DNA of 64,000 nucleotides from Oscillospiraceae bacterium (GCA_015067725.1 SVLX01000010.1:1-64000); one strand, 5' to 3'; shown: positions 43,276 through 51,145, numbered from the stretch's first letter. The notes: generated by a model not told the origin, from the sequence alone. Numbers and translations: made by a program.

Positions 43276-43667
43276 GACATCATCTTTGGTTGGGTCTGGG
43301 GCTGTTGCTGGGACTGCTGGTGTTGGCGCTGGTGCTGAACTGCATACTGGCGCAGGGGGTACACGAGACCCGGACGCACCTCCACCGGGCTGAGGAAGCC
43401 GCAAGCCGGGGAGAAGCAGACCTGTCCGGTCGCTGTGTCCAAAATGCCCAAAAGGCATGGGAGACGGCAGAAAGAATCCTGGGTTACTTTGTGGCGCAGG
43501 AAAAGCTGGACACCATCACCCGGGAGATCGAGCTGCTCCTGCTCACCGACCCGGCGGAAGAACCGGCGGCATATGTGCGCGGTTGCCGGGCGATCGTGCT
43601 GGAGCTGAGGGTGCTGGTGGAGGGCGAAGGACTGCGGGGACAGAACCTGCTGGCCGGCGTTTTGTGA
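43272..43667 (+). CDS. DUF4363 family protein
   Basis: This 131-aa protein starts on the ATGA overlapping the DUF421 gene. It has one N-terminal membrane helix (LWLGLGLLLGLLVLALVLNCIL) and a helical outer part (HLHRAEEAASRGE, AWETAERILGYFVAQEKLDTI). DUF4363 proteins are regularly encoded next to DUF421 proteins, so they probably form a complex. Unknown biochemical function. Confidence 0.85.
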   Translation: MRHHLWLGLGLLLGLLVLALVLNCILAQGVHETRTHLHRAEEAASRGEADLSGRCVQNAQKAWETAERILGYFVAQEKLDTITREIELLLLTDPAEEPAAYVRGCRAIVLELRVLVEGEGLRGQNLLAGVL

Positions 43668-43720
43668 TTATGTACAAAAATCATGACCCATTCTCGTTGA
43701 AAATCACGATGGTTTTCCTC

Positions 43721-43750
43721 TTGCATTTCTCCTGCTTCCTGTAGTATAAT
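43721..43750 (+). promoter_or_regulatory. Promoter of the phosphoribosyltransferase gene
   Basis: TTGCAT (43721-43726), an 18-bp spacer and TATAAT (43745-43750) lie 60 nt before the start codon. Confidence 0.7.
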
Positions 43751-43754
43751 CAAA

Positions 43755-43793
43755 AAAAGGCGTTTGACTGGGTAATGGGTCAGCGCCTTTTGG
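43755..43793 (+). terminator. Terminator-like leader hairpin before the phosphoribosyltransferase
   Basis: The stem aaaaggcg / cgcctttt encloses a second stem (tgac / gtca) and is followed by TTTTGG. It begins at the expected transcript start and ends 16 nt before the ATG, so it could act as an attenuator. No leader peptide or known riboswitch fits in this short space. Confidence 0.45.
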
Positions 43794-43809
43794 AATTGGA
43801 GGAATAATC

Positions 43810-44448
43810 ATGTTAAACCTTGTGAAGCTCCCGGTTCGTAAGAGTGACGTTGCCCTGCGTGTCTGCAAGGGGCATTTCGCCACCAAGCACTCCCACACCA
43901 ATTATTACATTGATGTGACCTTCCAGAAGACCCGCCTCAGCGAAGCAAGAGCCACCGCCAAACTCATGGCCAAAGAATACATGAGCACCAGTGTGGTGGA
44001 TACCATCTTGTGTCTGGACAATATGCAGGTGGTGGGGACTTGTCTGGCAGACGAGCTGACTCGCTCCGGTATTCACTCCATCAACGCCCATCAGACCATC
44101 TATGTCATCACCCCGGAGACCACCAATGAATCTCAGCTCCTGTTCCGGGAGAGTGCCATGCCCATGCTTAAGGGTAAGCACATCCTAATTCTGCTGGCTT
44201 CTGCCACCACGGGAATCTCGGTGAATCAGGCCATTGACTGCGTCCGGTACTATGGCGGTGTGGTGGCAGGTGTCTCTGCCATTTACAGTGCCATCGACAC
44301 CGCTGAGGACGGCACACCCATCCACGGGCTCTACCGGATGGAGGATCTGCCGGACTATGCCTCCTACCGGGCATATGACTGCCCCATGTGCAGGCGGGGC
44401 GAAAAGCTGGAGGCACTGGTCTCCGGCACAGGTTATTCCACGCTGTAA
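43810..44448 (+). CDS. Type I phosphoribosyltransferase-like protein
   Basis: The 212-aa protein resembles orotate phosphoribosyltransferase-like proteins of Clostridia: TNYYIDVTFQKTRLSEARATAKL near the N-terminus and a nucleotide-fold strand-loop ILILLASATTGISVNQAIDC in the place of the PRPP motif. The usual two acidic residues before the loop are replaced by LLAS, so catalysis may differ. A C-terminal CPMCRRGEKLEAL could bind zinc. Substrate unknown; monocistronic with its own promoter and terminator. Confidence 0.8.
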   Translation: MLNLVKLPVRKSDVALRVCKGHFATKHSHTNYYIDVTFQKTRLSEARATAKLMAKEYMSTSVVDTILCLDNMQVVGTCLADELTRSGIHSINAHQTIYVITPETTNESQLLFRESAMPMLKGKHILILLASATTGISVNQAIDCVRYYGGVVAGVSAIYSAIDTAEDGTPIHGLYRMEDLPDYASYRAYDCPMCRRGEKLEALVSGTGYSTL

Positions 44449-44469
44449 TATCATGCATCCATAGAATTC

Positions 44470-44508
44470 AGGACCGCTTCACACTTCACCGGTGGGGCGG
44501 TCCTTTTT
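44470..44508 (+). terminator. Terminator of the phosphoribosyltransferase gene
   Basis: The stem aggaccgc / gcggtcct is followed by TTTTT. Confidence 0.8.
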
Positions 44509-44618
44509 GGGATTCATGGGGCAGGACAAGCCCCACAATGTACCCGCCGAGCCGAGGGCAGTGGGTCGGCGCATCACTGGTTCTGGTGCTTGCCGGAAGT
44601 CTTGGGATGGGTGCAAAC

Positions 44619-45893
44619 CTAATATCTGCCCCGCTCATATGTCTCCATGGCGGACCGTCTTCGCCCTCTGGGTTGTTCCTGTGGCGCTGGGGCGGCGAGG
44701 GTGAATCGCTGGTAGTCGCCGCTGAAGGCCAAGCGGAATGTGGCACATTCGCCCTCCTTGTTCTTGGCGATTTTCAGAATTCTGTCCTGACTCTCTCCCT
44801 TGCTGTCCGCCTTGTACAGTAGGGCAATCAGATCCGCGTCCTGCTCAATCTGTCCGGATTCCCGCAGGTCGCTCATGCCCGGCGCGGCATTGCCGGAGTC
44901 GTTTCTCCTTAGCTGACTCAGGGCGACCACGGTAATGCCGGTGGTCTTGGCCATGGTCTGCAAGTCCCGGGATATGGCGCTGACCTGCTCATAACGGGAT
45001 GCGCCGTCACCCCGGATGAGCTGGAGATAGTCGATGATGACAACCTCGAATTTCCGTTGCCGGGAAATGGCCAGAATATCCGCCACCCGCATTCCCGCCG
45101 CTTCAATCAGCTCCAGATTCAGATTCTGGACTTCCTCCGTGCCATCCATCAGCCTGTCCCAGTCTTTGGAGTTGACCGCCCGGTTCTTGATTTCCCTTAA
45201 GGGGATGGAGAACCGGTTGGCCAGCATCCGGTGGAGCAGTTTTTGGGTGGAAGTCTCCAGCGAGAAGAAGCCCACCTTATACTCCCTCGCCCACAGGTCG
45301 GCACACTGGAGGGCGAATGCGCTCTTGCCGGAGGAGGGATAGCCGCCAATGACCAGAAAGTCTCCGGGCTCTGCGAAGATAACCCGGTCAAGCTCCGGCA
45401 GATGCCAGGGCAGATATTTTGGCTCTCTGGTGCAGAAACTGCCGAATTCCTCCAGAACCTGCTCCATGGTCTTGATTTTGACCGGTTCGCTTTCGTCCAG
45501 AACCTGCTGCCAGCTCAGCATCAGTTCTTTCCGGCTCTCCGACTCGTCCGCCAGTGCCATTTTCTGGGCAATGCGGCGCAGTCGTTCGCCCTGGGACTGC
45601 TGGCGAAGATACCGGATGTAGTAATCCACGGTGACCGCCGTTGGGGTCAGGGCAATCATGTCCTTGATGGTCTGGAACAAATGGGGACCGATCCGGTTGG
45701 CCACACCCAGACCGGAAATGGGCTCATCTCTGGCGACCATTTCCCGGATTGTCCGGAAGACATCCAGTTGGGTGTCACGATAGTCGTTGTCGGTGGTCTG
45801 GGCGACCACTTTTTTTGCCGCGTCTTCGCTGAGGAAGCAGCTTCCCAGCACCTGGCATTGGGCTTCCAACCATAGTTCTTCTGTGGTAATCAC
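44619..45893 (-). CDS. DnaB-type replicative helicase
   Basis: The 424-aa protein has an N-terminal DnaB helical domain (QCQVLGSCFLSEDAAKKVV...LRQQSQGERLRRIAQ). The RecA-like helicase domain carries Walker A GGYPSSGKS (183-191), FFSLETSTQKLLHRMLANR, Walker B VVIIDYLQLI, VVALSQLRRND and the late DRILKIAKNKEGE. It unwinds DNA at replication forks. It lies 14 nt behind a DnaD-like, repeat-rich gene that probably encodes its loader. It is shorter than many chromosomal DnaB proteins and could be either the chromosomal or an element-borne copy. Confidence 0.92.
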   Translation of the reverse strand: MITTEELWLEAQCQVLGSCFLSEDAAKKVVAQTTDNDYRDTQLDVFRTIREMVARDEPISGLGVANRIGPHLFQTIKDMIALTPTAVTVDYYIRYLRQQSQGERLRRIAQKMALADESESRKELMLSWQQVLDESEPVKIKTMEQVLEEFGSFCTREPKYLPWHLPELDRVIFAEPGDFLVIGGYPSSGKSAFALQCADLWAREYKVGFFSLETSTQKLLHRMLANRFSIPLREIKNRAVNSKDWDRLMDGTEEVQNLNLELIEAAGMRVADILAISRQRKFEVVIIDYLQLIRGDGASRYEQVSAISRDLQTMAKTTGITVVALSQLRRNDSGNAAPGMSDLRESGQIEQDADLIALLYKADSKGESQDRILKIAKNKEGECATFRLAFSGDYQRFTLAAPAPQEQPRGRRRSAMETYERGRY

Positions 45894-45907
45894 GGGTCAA
45901 CCCTCCT

Positions 45908-47590
45908 TTATCGCCTGTCCATCTCGTCCCGGTTGCGGATGCTGAAGAGGTTCTTCCATCCGTTGAGCATTGCCCAAACCAGCACATCCGCCATAGCCCG
46001 GGGGTTGTCTTCGCCCAGGTCTGCCACCCGGTCACACAAGGTGGCCAGTGTCCGCCCACGACCGATGGGACAGCCCTTCATCTTCCGGTGGACAAGGAAT
46101 TCCTCCATGGTCTGACTGACCAGCTTGCGCTCCTGCATACTCCAGTGGCCATAGGCGACTTTGAGCCACCAATCCACCTGCTCCATGGCGGACTTGGGTT
46201 TCCGCCCACGGGCAGGATGGACAGATGCAGCCATGTCCTGCCCGGATTTGGGGATACCTGTCCCGGATTCGGGGATACCATGGTCATTTCTGGGGATACC
46301 ATAGTCATTTCTGCGGATACCTGTCCCGGATTCGGGGATACCCTGGTCATTTCTGCGGATACCTGTCTCGGATTCGGGGATACCATGGTCATTTCTGGGG
46401 ATACCATGGTCATTTCTGCGGATACCTGTCCCGGATTCGGGGATACCATGGTCATTTCTGCGGATACCTGTCTTGGATTCGGGGATACCCTGCCCAGATT
46501 CATCCATGGTGTACGACCTTTCGTCCGGACTGTACGAAAAGTCACCTTTTCCGTACGAAGTTTCGGACGGTCTGTACGACCTTTCGTCCGGTCTGTACGA
46601 AGTTTCGTCCGAACTGTACGAACTTTCGTCCGCTCCGTACGAAAAGTCACCCTTTCCGTACGAACTTTCGTCCGCTATGTACGAACTTCCGGACGGTCTG
46701 TACGAAGAACCGTCCTTCTTGGACGAAGTTTCGTCCGGTCTGTACGAACTTTCGTCCGGTCTGTACGAAAAGTCACCTTTTCCGTACGAACTTTCGTCCG
46801 CTCCGTACGAAGAACCATCCTTCTTGGACGAAGTTTCGTCCGCTCCGTACGAAGAACCGTCCTTTTTGGACGAAGTTTCGTCCGCTCCGTACGAAAAGTC
46901 ACCTTTTCCGTACGAAGTTTCGGACGGTCTGTACGAAGAACCGTCCTTTTTGGACGAACTTTCGGACGGACTGTACGAAAAGTCACCTTTTCCGTACGAA
47001 CTTCCGGACGGTCTGTACGAAGTTTCGTCCGCTCCGTACGAAGTTTCGTCCGGTCTGTACGAAGATTCGTCCGAACTGTACGAACTTCCGGACGGTCTGT
47101 ACGAAGAACCGTCCTTTTTGGACGAAGTTTCGGACGAACTGTACGAAAAGTCACCTTTTCCGTACGAACTTTCGGACGATCTGTACGAAGAACCGTCCTT
47201 TTTGGACGAAGTTTCGTCCGGTCTGTACGAAAAGTCACCTTTTCCGTACGAAGTTTCGTCCGGGCTGTACGAACTTTCGTCCATCTCATGGGACTGCTGA
47301 GTCTCAGTATCGTCATTCCGGGGTTCAAGCACCCGGATTTGGCGGCGGGCCCAGTAATTGTCCTGGTCAGCGCCGGTCCAGCACACCAGCCCGGCATCCC
47401 GCAACTGGGCAAGATAGCGGGTGATGCTCCGGGTGGTGACACCCAGAGTCTTCGCCAGATAGGCATTGTTCGCCCAGCAGAAACCCTTGTTGTTACACAG
47501 TGCGGCAACAGCACCATAGAGCATCTTTGCACCCAGATTCAGGGCAACGCTGCCGGAAATGGCGACGGGGACTTTGATATAATTCTCCAT
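45908..47590 (-). CDS. Winged-helix replication/helicase-loader-like protein filled with heptad repeats
   Basis: The 560-aa protein starts at ATG 47590 (MENYIKVPVAISGS), behind AGGAGGT. Residues ~1-95 form a replication-initiator-type winged helix (GAKMLYGAVAALCNNKGFCWANNAYLA; TTRSITRYLAQLRDAGLV). Then 37 heptads of the type S-Y/S-x-x-D-E-T (SYRPDET, SYGKGDF, SSKKDGS, SYGADET) run to about residue 362. Another 12 heptads (GIPESGT, GIRRNDH, GIPRNDH) follow. The final ~110 residues contain a DnaD-like end (VLVWAMLNGWKNLFSI). Both arrays have a 21-bp DNA period and stay open in several frames. The dnaB-like gene follows, so a helicase-loading role is inferred. Confidence 0.85.
   Translation of the reverse strand: MENYIKVPVAISGSVALNLGAKMLYGAVAALCNNKGFCWANNAYLAKTLGVTTRSITRYLAQLRDAGLVCWTGADQDNYWARRQIRVLEPRNDDTETQQSHEMDESSYSPDETSYGKGDFSYRPDETSSKKDGSSYRSSESSYGKGDFSYSSSETSSKKDGSSYRPSGSSYSSDESSYRPDETSYGADETSYRPSGSSYGKGDFSYSPSESSSKKDGSSYRPSETSYGKGDFSYGADETSSKKDGSSYGADETSSKKDGSSYGADESSYGKGDFSYRPDESSYRPDETSSKKDGSSYRPSGSSYIADESSYGKGDFSYGADESSYSSDETSYRPDERSYRPSETSYGKGDFSYSPDERSYTMDESGQGIPESKTGIRRNDHGIPESGTGIRRNDHGIPRNDHGIPESETGIRRNDQGIPESGTGIRRNDYGIPRNDHGIPESGTGIPKSGQDMAASVHPARGRKPKSAMEQVDWWLKVAYGHWSMQERKLVSQTMEEFLVHRKMKGCPIGRGRTLATLCDRVADLGEDNPRAMADVLVWAMLNGWKNLFSIRNRDEMDRR
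46240..46491 (-). repeat. Tandem 21-bp repeat, array 2 (GIPESGT/GIRRNDH heptads, 12 units)
   Basis: Twelve in-frame 21-bp units encode GI[PR]x[SN]x[TH] heptads, often as higher-order pairs or triplets of 42-63 bp. The plus strand shows recurring ggggatacc followed by atggtcatttct or tgtcccggattc. Confidence 0.85.
46507..47283 (-). repeat. Tandem 21-bp repeat, array 1 (37 units)
   Basis: Thirty-seven 21-bp units with a shared TTCGTCCG...TACGAA core encode the SYRPDET-type heptads. Five unit types (SYRPDET, SYGKGDF, SSKKDGS, SYGADET, SYRPSGS-like) alternate, so the array mixes duplication and reshuffling. Unit length equals that of typical plasmid iterons. Confidence 0.9.
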
Positions 47591-47611
47591 GGGTATACCT
47601 CCTGTGAAAAT

Positions 47612-47652
47612 TTGTCCGGTTGTACCCCCATCATACACCCTCCACCGGACAA
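47612..47652. promoter_or_regulatory. Inverted repeat TTGTCCGGT...ACCGGACAA around the promoter of the loader gene
   Basis: Perfect 9-bp arms (47612-47620 and 47644-47652) flank a minus-strand -10 candidate TATGAT (47630-47635) with TAGAAA 17 bp upstream. The arrangement suits an operator or a leader hairpin controlling the loader/helicase operon. Confidence 0.5.
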
Positions 47653-47686
47653 TTTCTAACCCATGGTTTCTGCCCTGTTCTAACGA

Positions 47687-47735
47687 AAAAAGAGGAAATG
47701 ATCATGGGCGAAGCCTAATCATTATCCTCTCTTTT
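47687..47735. terminator. Bidirectional-looking hairpin upstream of the loader operon
   Basis: AAAAAGAGGA-A-ATGAT pairs with ATCATTATCCTCTCTTTT around a short loop. T-runs occur on both sides in the respective orientations. It may shield the loader operon from readthrough. Confidence 0.5.
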
Positions 47736-47871
47736 GGTATATTTTCTTATCTGTAAGAAAAAGTGTCTATGTCGGCGCATTCACCTGTCTAAGTTACCGG
47801 AAAACCTGTCCAGACCATAGACAGAAAGTCTTCCCATCAAGCACAACCTCCCCGGTGGCGCTCCCACCCCC

Positions 47872-48121
47872 GCTGTAGCGCGCGGCATCCCTGACGCGCA
47901 TTGGTAGGCAGTTGCGGATTCACCGGAGACAGGTCAGTTGCAACAACTTCCAATCATGCACCGACCAAGCACCCCTTCCCAGAGAGGGGAACAAAAGGGG
48001 GAGTAAACCCTCCGGGAAGAATAAGCTCCGTTCAACGCACCGACCCTCAACGTAGCGCGCGGCATCCTTGACGCGCATAGGCAGGCACTTGCGAATTCGC
48101 CGGAGGCTGGTGGTTGCGGAA
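47872..48121. repeat. Pair of ~74-bp direct repeats around an inverted dispersed repeat
   Basis: Copy 1 (47872-47945) and copy 2 (48049-48121) share gtagcgcgcggcatcc and tgacgcgcat, then ggcaggca-ttgcg-attc-ccgga. Between them (47967-48022) lies an inverted copy of the GGAGGGTTTACTCCCCC repeat of 39336. No gene is supported in 47591-48215. Confidence 0.6.
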
Positions 48122-48215
48122 AGGCTGTACTGCCGCACGGGTCATGGCCCGCCCCGACAGGCATCAACCGGCGTTGTGTGCCTTCACCTTAAGTCCCGGC
48201 AGTCATCGGCAGGCA

Positions 48216-48653
48216 TTACCGCCACCCCGTAGACCCAAACCCACCGACACCCCGCCCGGTGTCCTCCAGTTCCTCCACCAGTTCCATTTCCGGCATCAGC
48301 ACCGGCACAATAGCCAGTTGCGCCACCCGCTCACCGGGTTCAACGGTCTGGGAAACCGTGCCGTGGTTGTGGAGCGCCACCATCAATGGCCCACGGTAGT
48401 CCGCGTCAATGACCCCAACCTTGTTGGCGGGGGCAAGATGCCTTTTGCTGGCCATGCCACTGCGGGCAAAAATCAGCCCCGCATAGCCCTCCGGCACGGC
48501 AATCGCCAGCCCCGTGGGGAGCATCACCGTCTGCCCCGGGGCAATGGTCACCGCCTCGTCCAGCAGAACATAGAGGTCAGCCCCTGCCGCCTGGGCTGTG
48601 CCATAGGTGGGCAGGATAGCCCGGTCATCCAGTTTTTTGATTCTCAGCTTCAT
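48216..48653 (-). CDS. dut: dUTP diphosphatase
   Basis: The 145-aa enzyme starts at ATG 48653 (MKLRIKKLDDRAIL), behind AAGGAGG. The trimeric dUTPase motifs are present in order: QAAGADLYVL, FARSGMASK, GVIDADYRGPLMVAL, GERVAQLAIVPV and GRGVGGFGSTG. It hydrolyses dUTP to dUMP, feeding thymidylate synthase and preventing uracil incorporation. It overlaps nrdG by ATGA, an operon joining dNTP production and dUTP removal. Confidence 0.95.
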   Translation of the reverse strand: MKLRIKKLDDRAILPTYGTAQAAGADLYVLLDEAVTIAPGQTVMLPTGLAIAVPEGYAGLIFARSGMASKRHLAPANKVGVIDADYRGPLMVALHNHGTVSQTVEPGERVAQLAIVPVLMPEMELVEELEDTGRGVGGFGSTGWR

Positions 48654-49198
48654 TCTTTTGCTCCTCCTTCGCTCTGCCAGTCCTCCCACAGGACGATTTC
48701 ACCGGTGGCGAGGGTCTTCTTCATGTCAATCAGCCGCTGGTTCTCCGACCCACGGAATCGCAGGCGCAGATTCTTCCGTTCCGCCACAAACGGTCCGTCC
48801 ACCAGCACATCCAGATGCGTCAGCAGTTCTTCCGTCACTTCCCAAGCCCCCAGCTTTTTTGCCAGAATGTGCTCATCCAGCGTATAGCCGGTGAAGCACC
48901 AAATGGACTTCTCCGGGTATGTCTTTCTCACCTGCCGCAGAAGACGCAGTACTTCCGGCTGGTTTTGCGGTTCAAAAGGCTCACCACCCAAAACCGTCAG
49001 CCCCGTGATGTACTCTGGGGCAAGCCAGGAGAGAATCCGGTCAATGGTATCCTGGGTAAAGGGCTGACCATAGATAAAGCTCCATGTCTCCCGGTTGAAG
49101 CAGTCCTTGCACCCTCTGGTGCAACCGGAGACAAAGAGACTCACCCGCACACCCGGACCATTGGCAATGTCGCAGTTTTTGATTTCGCCATAATACAT
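48650..49198 (-). CDS. nrdG: Anaerobic ribonucleotide reductase activating protein
   Basis: This 182-aa radical-SAM protein has the cluster motif VSGCTRGCKDCFN (C26, C30, C33) after IANGPGVRVSLF, and the SAM-binding GLTVLGGEPFEPQN. It installs the glycyl radical on the class III reductase NrdD, which is not in the window. It lies 3 nt behind the upstream hydrolase gene and overlaps dut. The C-terminal ~30 residues (GSENQRLIDMKKTLATGEIV) are typical of clostridial NrdG. Confidence 0.94.
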   Translation of the reverse strand: MYYGEIKNCDIANGPGVRVSLFVSGCTRGCKDCFNRETWSFIYGQPFTQDTIDRILSWLAPEYITGLTVLGGEPFEPQNQPEVLRLLRQVRKTYPEKSIWCFTGYTLDEHILAKKLGAWEVTEELLTHLDVLVDGPFVAERKNLRLRFRGSENQRLIDMKKTLATGEIVLWEDWQSEGGAKE

Positions 49199-49201
49199 CG
49201 T

Positions 49202-50146
49202 TTAATCCTCCCATTCGCCAAAGACCCGGTCAAAGAACGACCGCAACCGCGCCCGGCACAATTCCGGCTGAACCAAATAGCTCATGCCATGGCCAGCCTC
49301 CTCCACCAGCAGGATTTCCTTCTCCCCCCGGTAGGCATCATAAACCGCCTGACTCATGGCACTGGGGACGAAATTGTCCTTAAGGCCATGGAGCAGGAAT
49401 AAGGGCAGATTAGACCCCTTGGTGGTCTCCAGCGTGCAGTGATTCACCCGGAAACCACCCACAACCCTGCACCACAGCCCCACAGCCCCCATGACCAGCC
49501 ACCCGGGCAAGTGGGTGACCCGCCGGAAGACATGGGCGATAATCTCTGCCGGGGAAGTGAATCCGGAATCCGCAATCACACCCACCACATTCTCCGGAAG
49601 TTCCAGCCCCATGGCCATGAGGACGGTGGACGCGCCCATGGAAATGCCGTCCAGAATCACCGGACACCGGCGCAGATTCCGGTTGTGGTACTCCACCCAC
49701 CGGGCGGCATCCCGGCTCTCTTTGACCCCGAAGGTCACGAATTTGCCGCCACTGCCATTTTGCCCCCGCTGGTCAACAAAGAGCAGGTTCACCCCAAGAC
49801 TATAGTAATACCGAAATACCGGGGACAAATCCGTCTCCGCACAGCCATGCCAGCCGTGGAACATGACCACAGTCCCCCGGTTTTGGGGATTCGCCACGAA
49901 CCGCCCCCGGAGAGTCAGTCCGTCCTCACGCATCATCCTCAGTTCCTCAGCCGGATGCTCCCGGAGGAATGCCAAACCCTCGTTGTACACCAAATCGGCA
50001 TGGGTCTTCCCCAGCCGGGCATAGACCAGTTCCGGCTTGTCCAGAGGAATGGGCGCAGTCTTCCGGCAGGCCAGCAAAAACACCACCAGCCCCGCAAAAA
50101 GCCAGAGGACAAGCAGGGCAAGCACGATCCAAACCGCAACCATCAT
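49202..50146 (-). CDS. Membrane-anchored alpha/beta hydrolase
   Basis: The 314-aa protein starts at ATG 50146 (MMVAVWIVLALLVLWLFAG), an N-terminal membrane anchor. The hydrolase domain has oxyanion strand VVMFHGWHGCAE, nucleophile DGISMGAS (S169), DSGFTSPAEI, and the acid/base region LHGLKDNFVP and EAGHGM. It resembles the YqkD/BEM46-like serine hydrolases. The start overlaps the PAP2 gene stop by ATGA. Substrate unknown. Confidence 0.9.
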   Translation of the reverse strand: MMVAVWIVLALLVLWLFAGLVVFLLACRKTAPIPLDKPELVYARLGKTHADLVYNEGLAFLREHPAEELRMMREDGLTLRGRFVANPQNRGTVVMFHGWHGCAETDLSPVFRYYYSLGVNLLFVDQRGQNGSGGKFVTFGVKESRDAARWVEYHNRNLRRCPVILDGISMGASTVLMAMGLELPENVVGVIADSGFTSPAEIIAHVFRRVTHLPGWLVMGAVGLWCRVVGGFRVNHCTLETTKGSNLPLFLLHGLKDNFVPSAMSQAVYDAYRGEKEILLVEEAGHGMSYLVQPELCRARLRSFFDRVFGEWED

Positions 50147-51060
50147 TTGTCCTTTCCTCCCAATGCGGAAAACCACTTAAAGGTCATGGGCCAAAGCATC
50201 GCCGCAAAGAGCACCACCAGAAAATACCGGATACCGTGGCAGTACCCCACATCCCCCATGAGGGCAACAAGCGGCAGCTTCAGCAGAGCCTTCAGCCCCA
50301 CCGTCAGCCCCAGACCCAGTGCCACCTTCAGCACCTGCGCCCACCAAATGGCCTTCACTTCAAACCGGAGGTACTTCTCATCCACACCATACGCCAGCAG
50401 GAACGCCAGCATCGCCCCCAGCAATGTCCATGCATTCTTCACCCCATGGGCCAAGTTTTCGGCATCCATCTCCTGGGGGAAGTGGGCAAACTCCACATAG
50501 CCCACATACGCCAGACCACAAGCAATCATCAATCCCATGAGGGCAGGAAATGCCCATTTCTTCCGGCTATAGACCACCGGGCGCAGAGCAAAGACCAGCA
50601 CCAGCGCACTGAGCCCGCCCACCAGCACATCCTGCGGCGTATGCACCCCCAGATACATCCGGGAGAATGGCACCAGCACCATCAGGGCTATGGACACCCA
50701 GCGAAGCCATCCGCGCTTCGTGCTTCTGGCCACCACGCCGAAGACACCCACGGCACTCTGGCTGTGTCCGCTGGGGAAACTGAATCCGGTGGCATCCGCC
50801 CGGGCAGACTCCACCACCGTAAACGAGGGGTCTTTCACCCAGGGTCTGGGCACCCGGCAAAGGAGCTTCAGGAACTGGTTAAAAATCGTCCCCAAGAAGC
50901 CCACCGTCACCAGATAGTACCCCTGCCGCTTGTCCACGCACCAGTAAGTCACCAGGGCAAGGGCAAGAAACACCGTCTCCGAGCCGAATTCCGTAATGAA
51001 CTGCATCACCTTGTCCAGCAGTCCAAAGCGGAGGTTTTCCAAAACATAAAGAACTTCCAT
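50143..51060 (-). CDS. PAP2-superfamily membrane phosphatase
   Basis: The 305-aa protein starts at ATG 51060 (MEVLYVLENLRFG), 9 nt behind GAAAGGAG. The three PAP2 motifs are KLLCRVPRPW, FSFPSGHSQSA and SRMYLGVHTPQDV. About eight membrane helices surround them. Such enzymes dephosphorylate undecaprenyl pyrophosphate or other lipid phosphates at the outer membrane face. It is the first gene of a PAP2-hydrolase-nrdG-dut operon linked by overlaps. Confidence 0.93.
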   Translation of the reverse strand: MEVLYVLENLRFGLLDKVMQFITEFGSETVFLALALVTYWCVDKRQGYYLVTVGFLGTIFNQFLKLLCRVPRPWVKDPSFTVVESARADATGFSFPSGHSQSAVGVFGVVARSTKRGWLRWVSIALMVLVPFSRMYLGVHTPQDVLVGGLSALVLVFALRPVVYSRKKWAFPALMGLMIACGLAYVGYVEFAHFPQEMDAENLAHGVKNAWTLLGAMLAFLLAYGVDEKYLRFEVKAIWWAQVLKVALGLGLTVGLKALLKLPLVALMGDVGYCHGIRYFLVVLFAAMLWPMTFKWFSALGGKDK

Positions 51061-51085
51061 GGTATCAAACTCCTTTCCGGTGTCC

Positions 51086-51114
51086 ATTATAACCAAGATT
51101 TACAAAAAAGTAAA
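51086..51114 (-). promoter_or_regulatory. Promoter of the PAP2-dut operon
   Basis: The minus strand reads TTTACT (51109-51114), a 17-bp spacer and TATAAT (51086-51091), 26 nt before the PAP2 start codon. Confidence 0.7.
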
Positions 51115-51145
51115 GATTTACTGACCCAATCCACAGGGCATGACC

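Noticed and set aside
46088..47659. Three long plus-strand frames across the 21-bp repeat array
   Set aside because: A 21-bp stop-free unit keeps several frames open automatically. The minus-strand frame alone continues into conserved winged-helix and DnaD-like ends with a good ribosome site.
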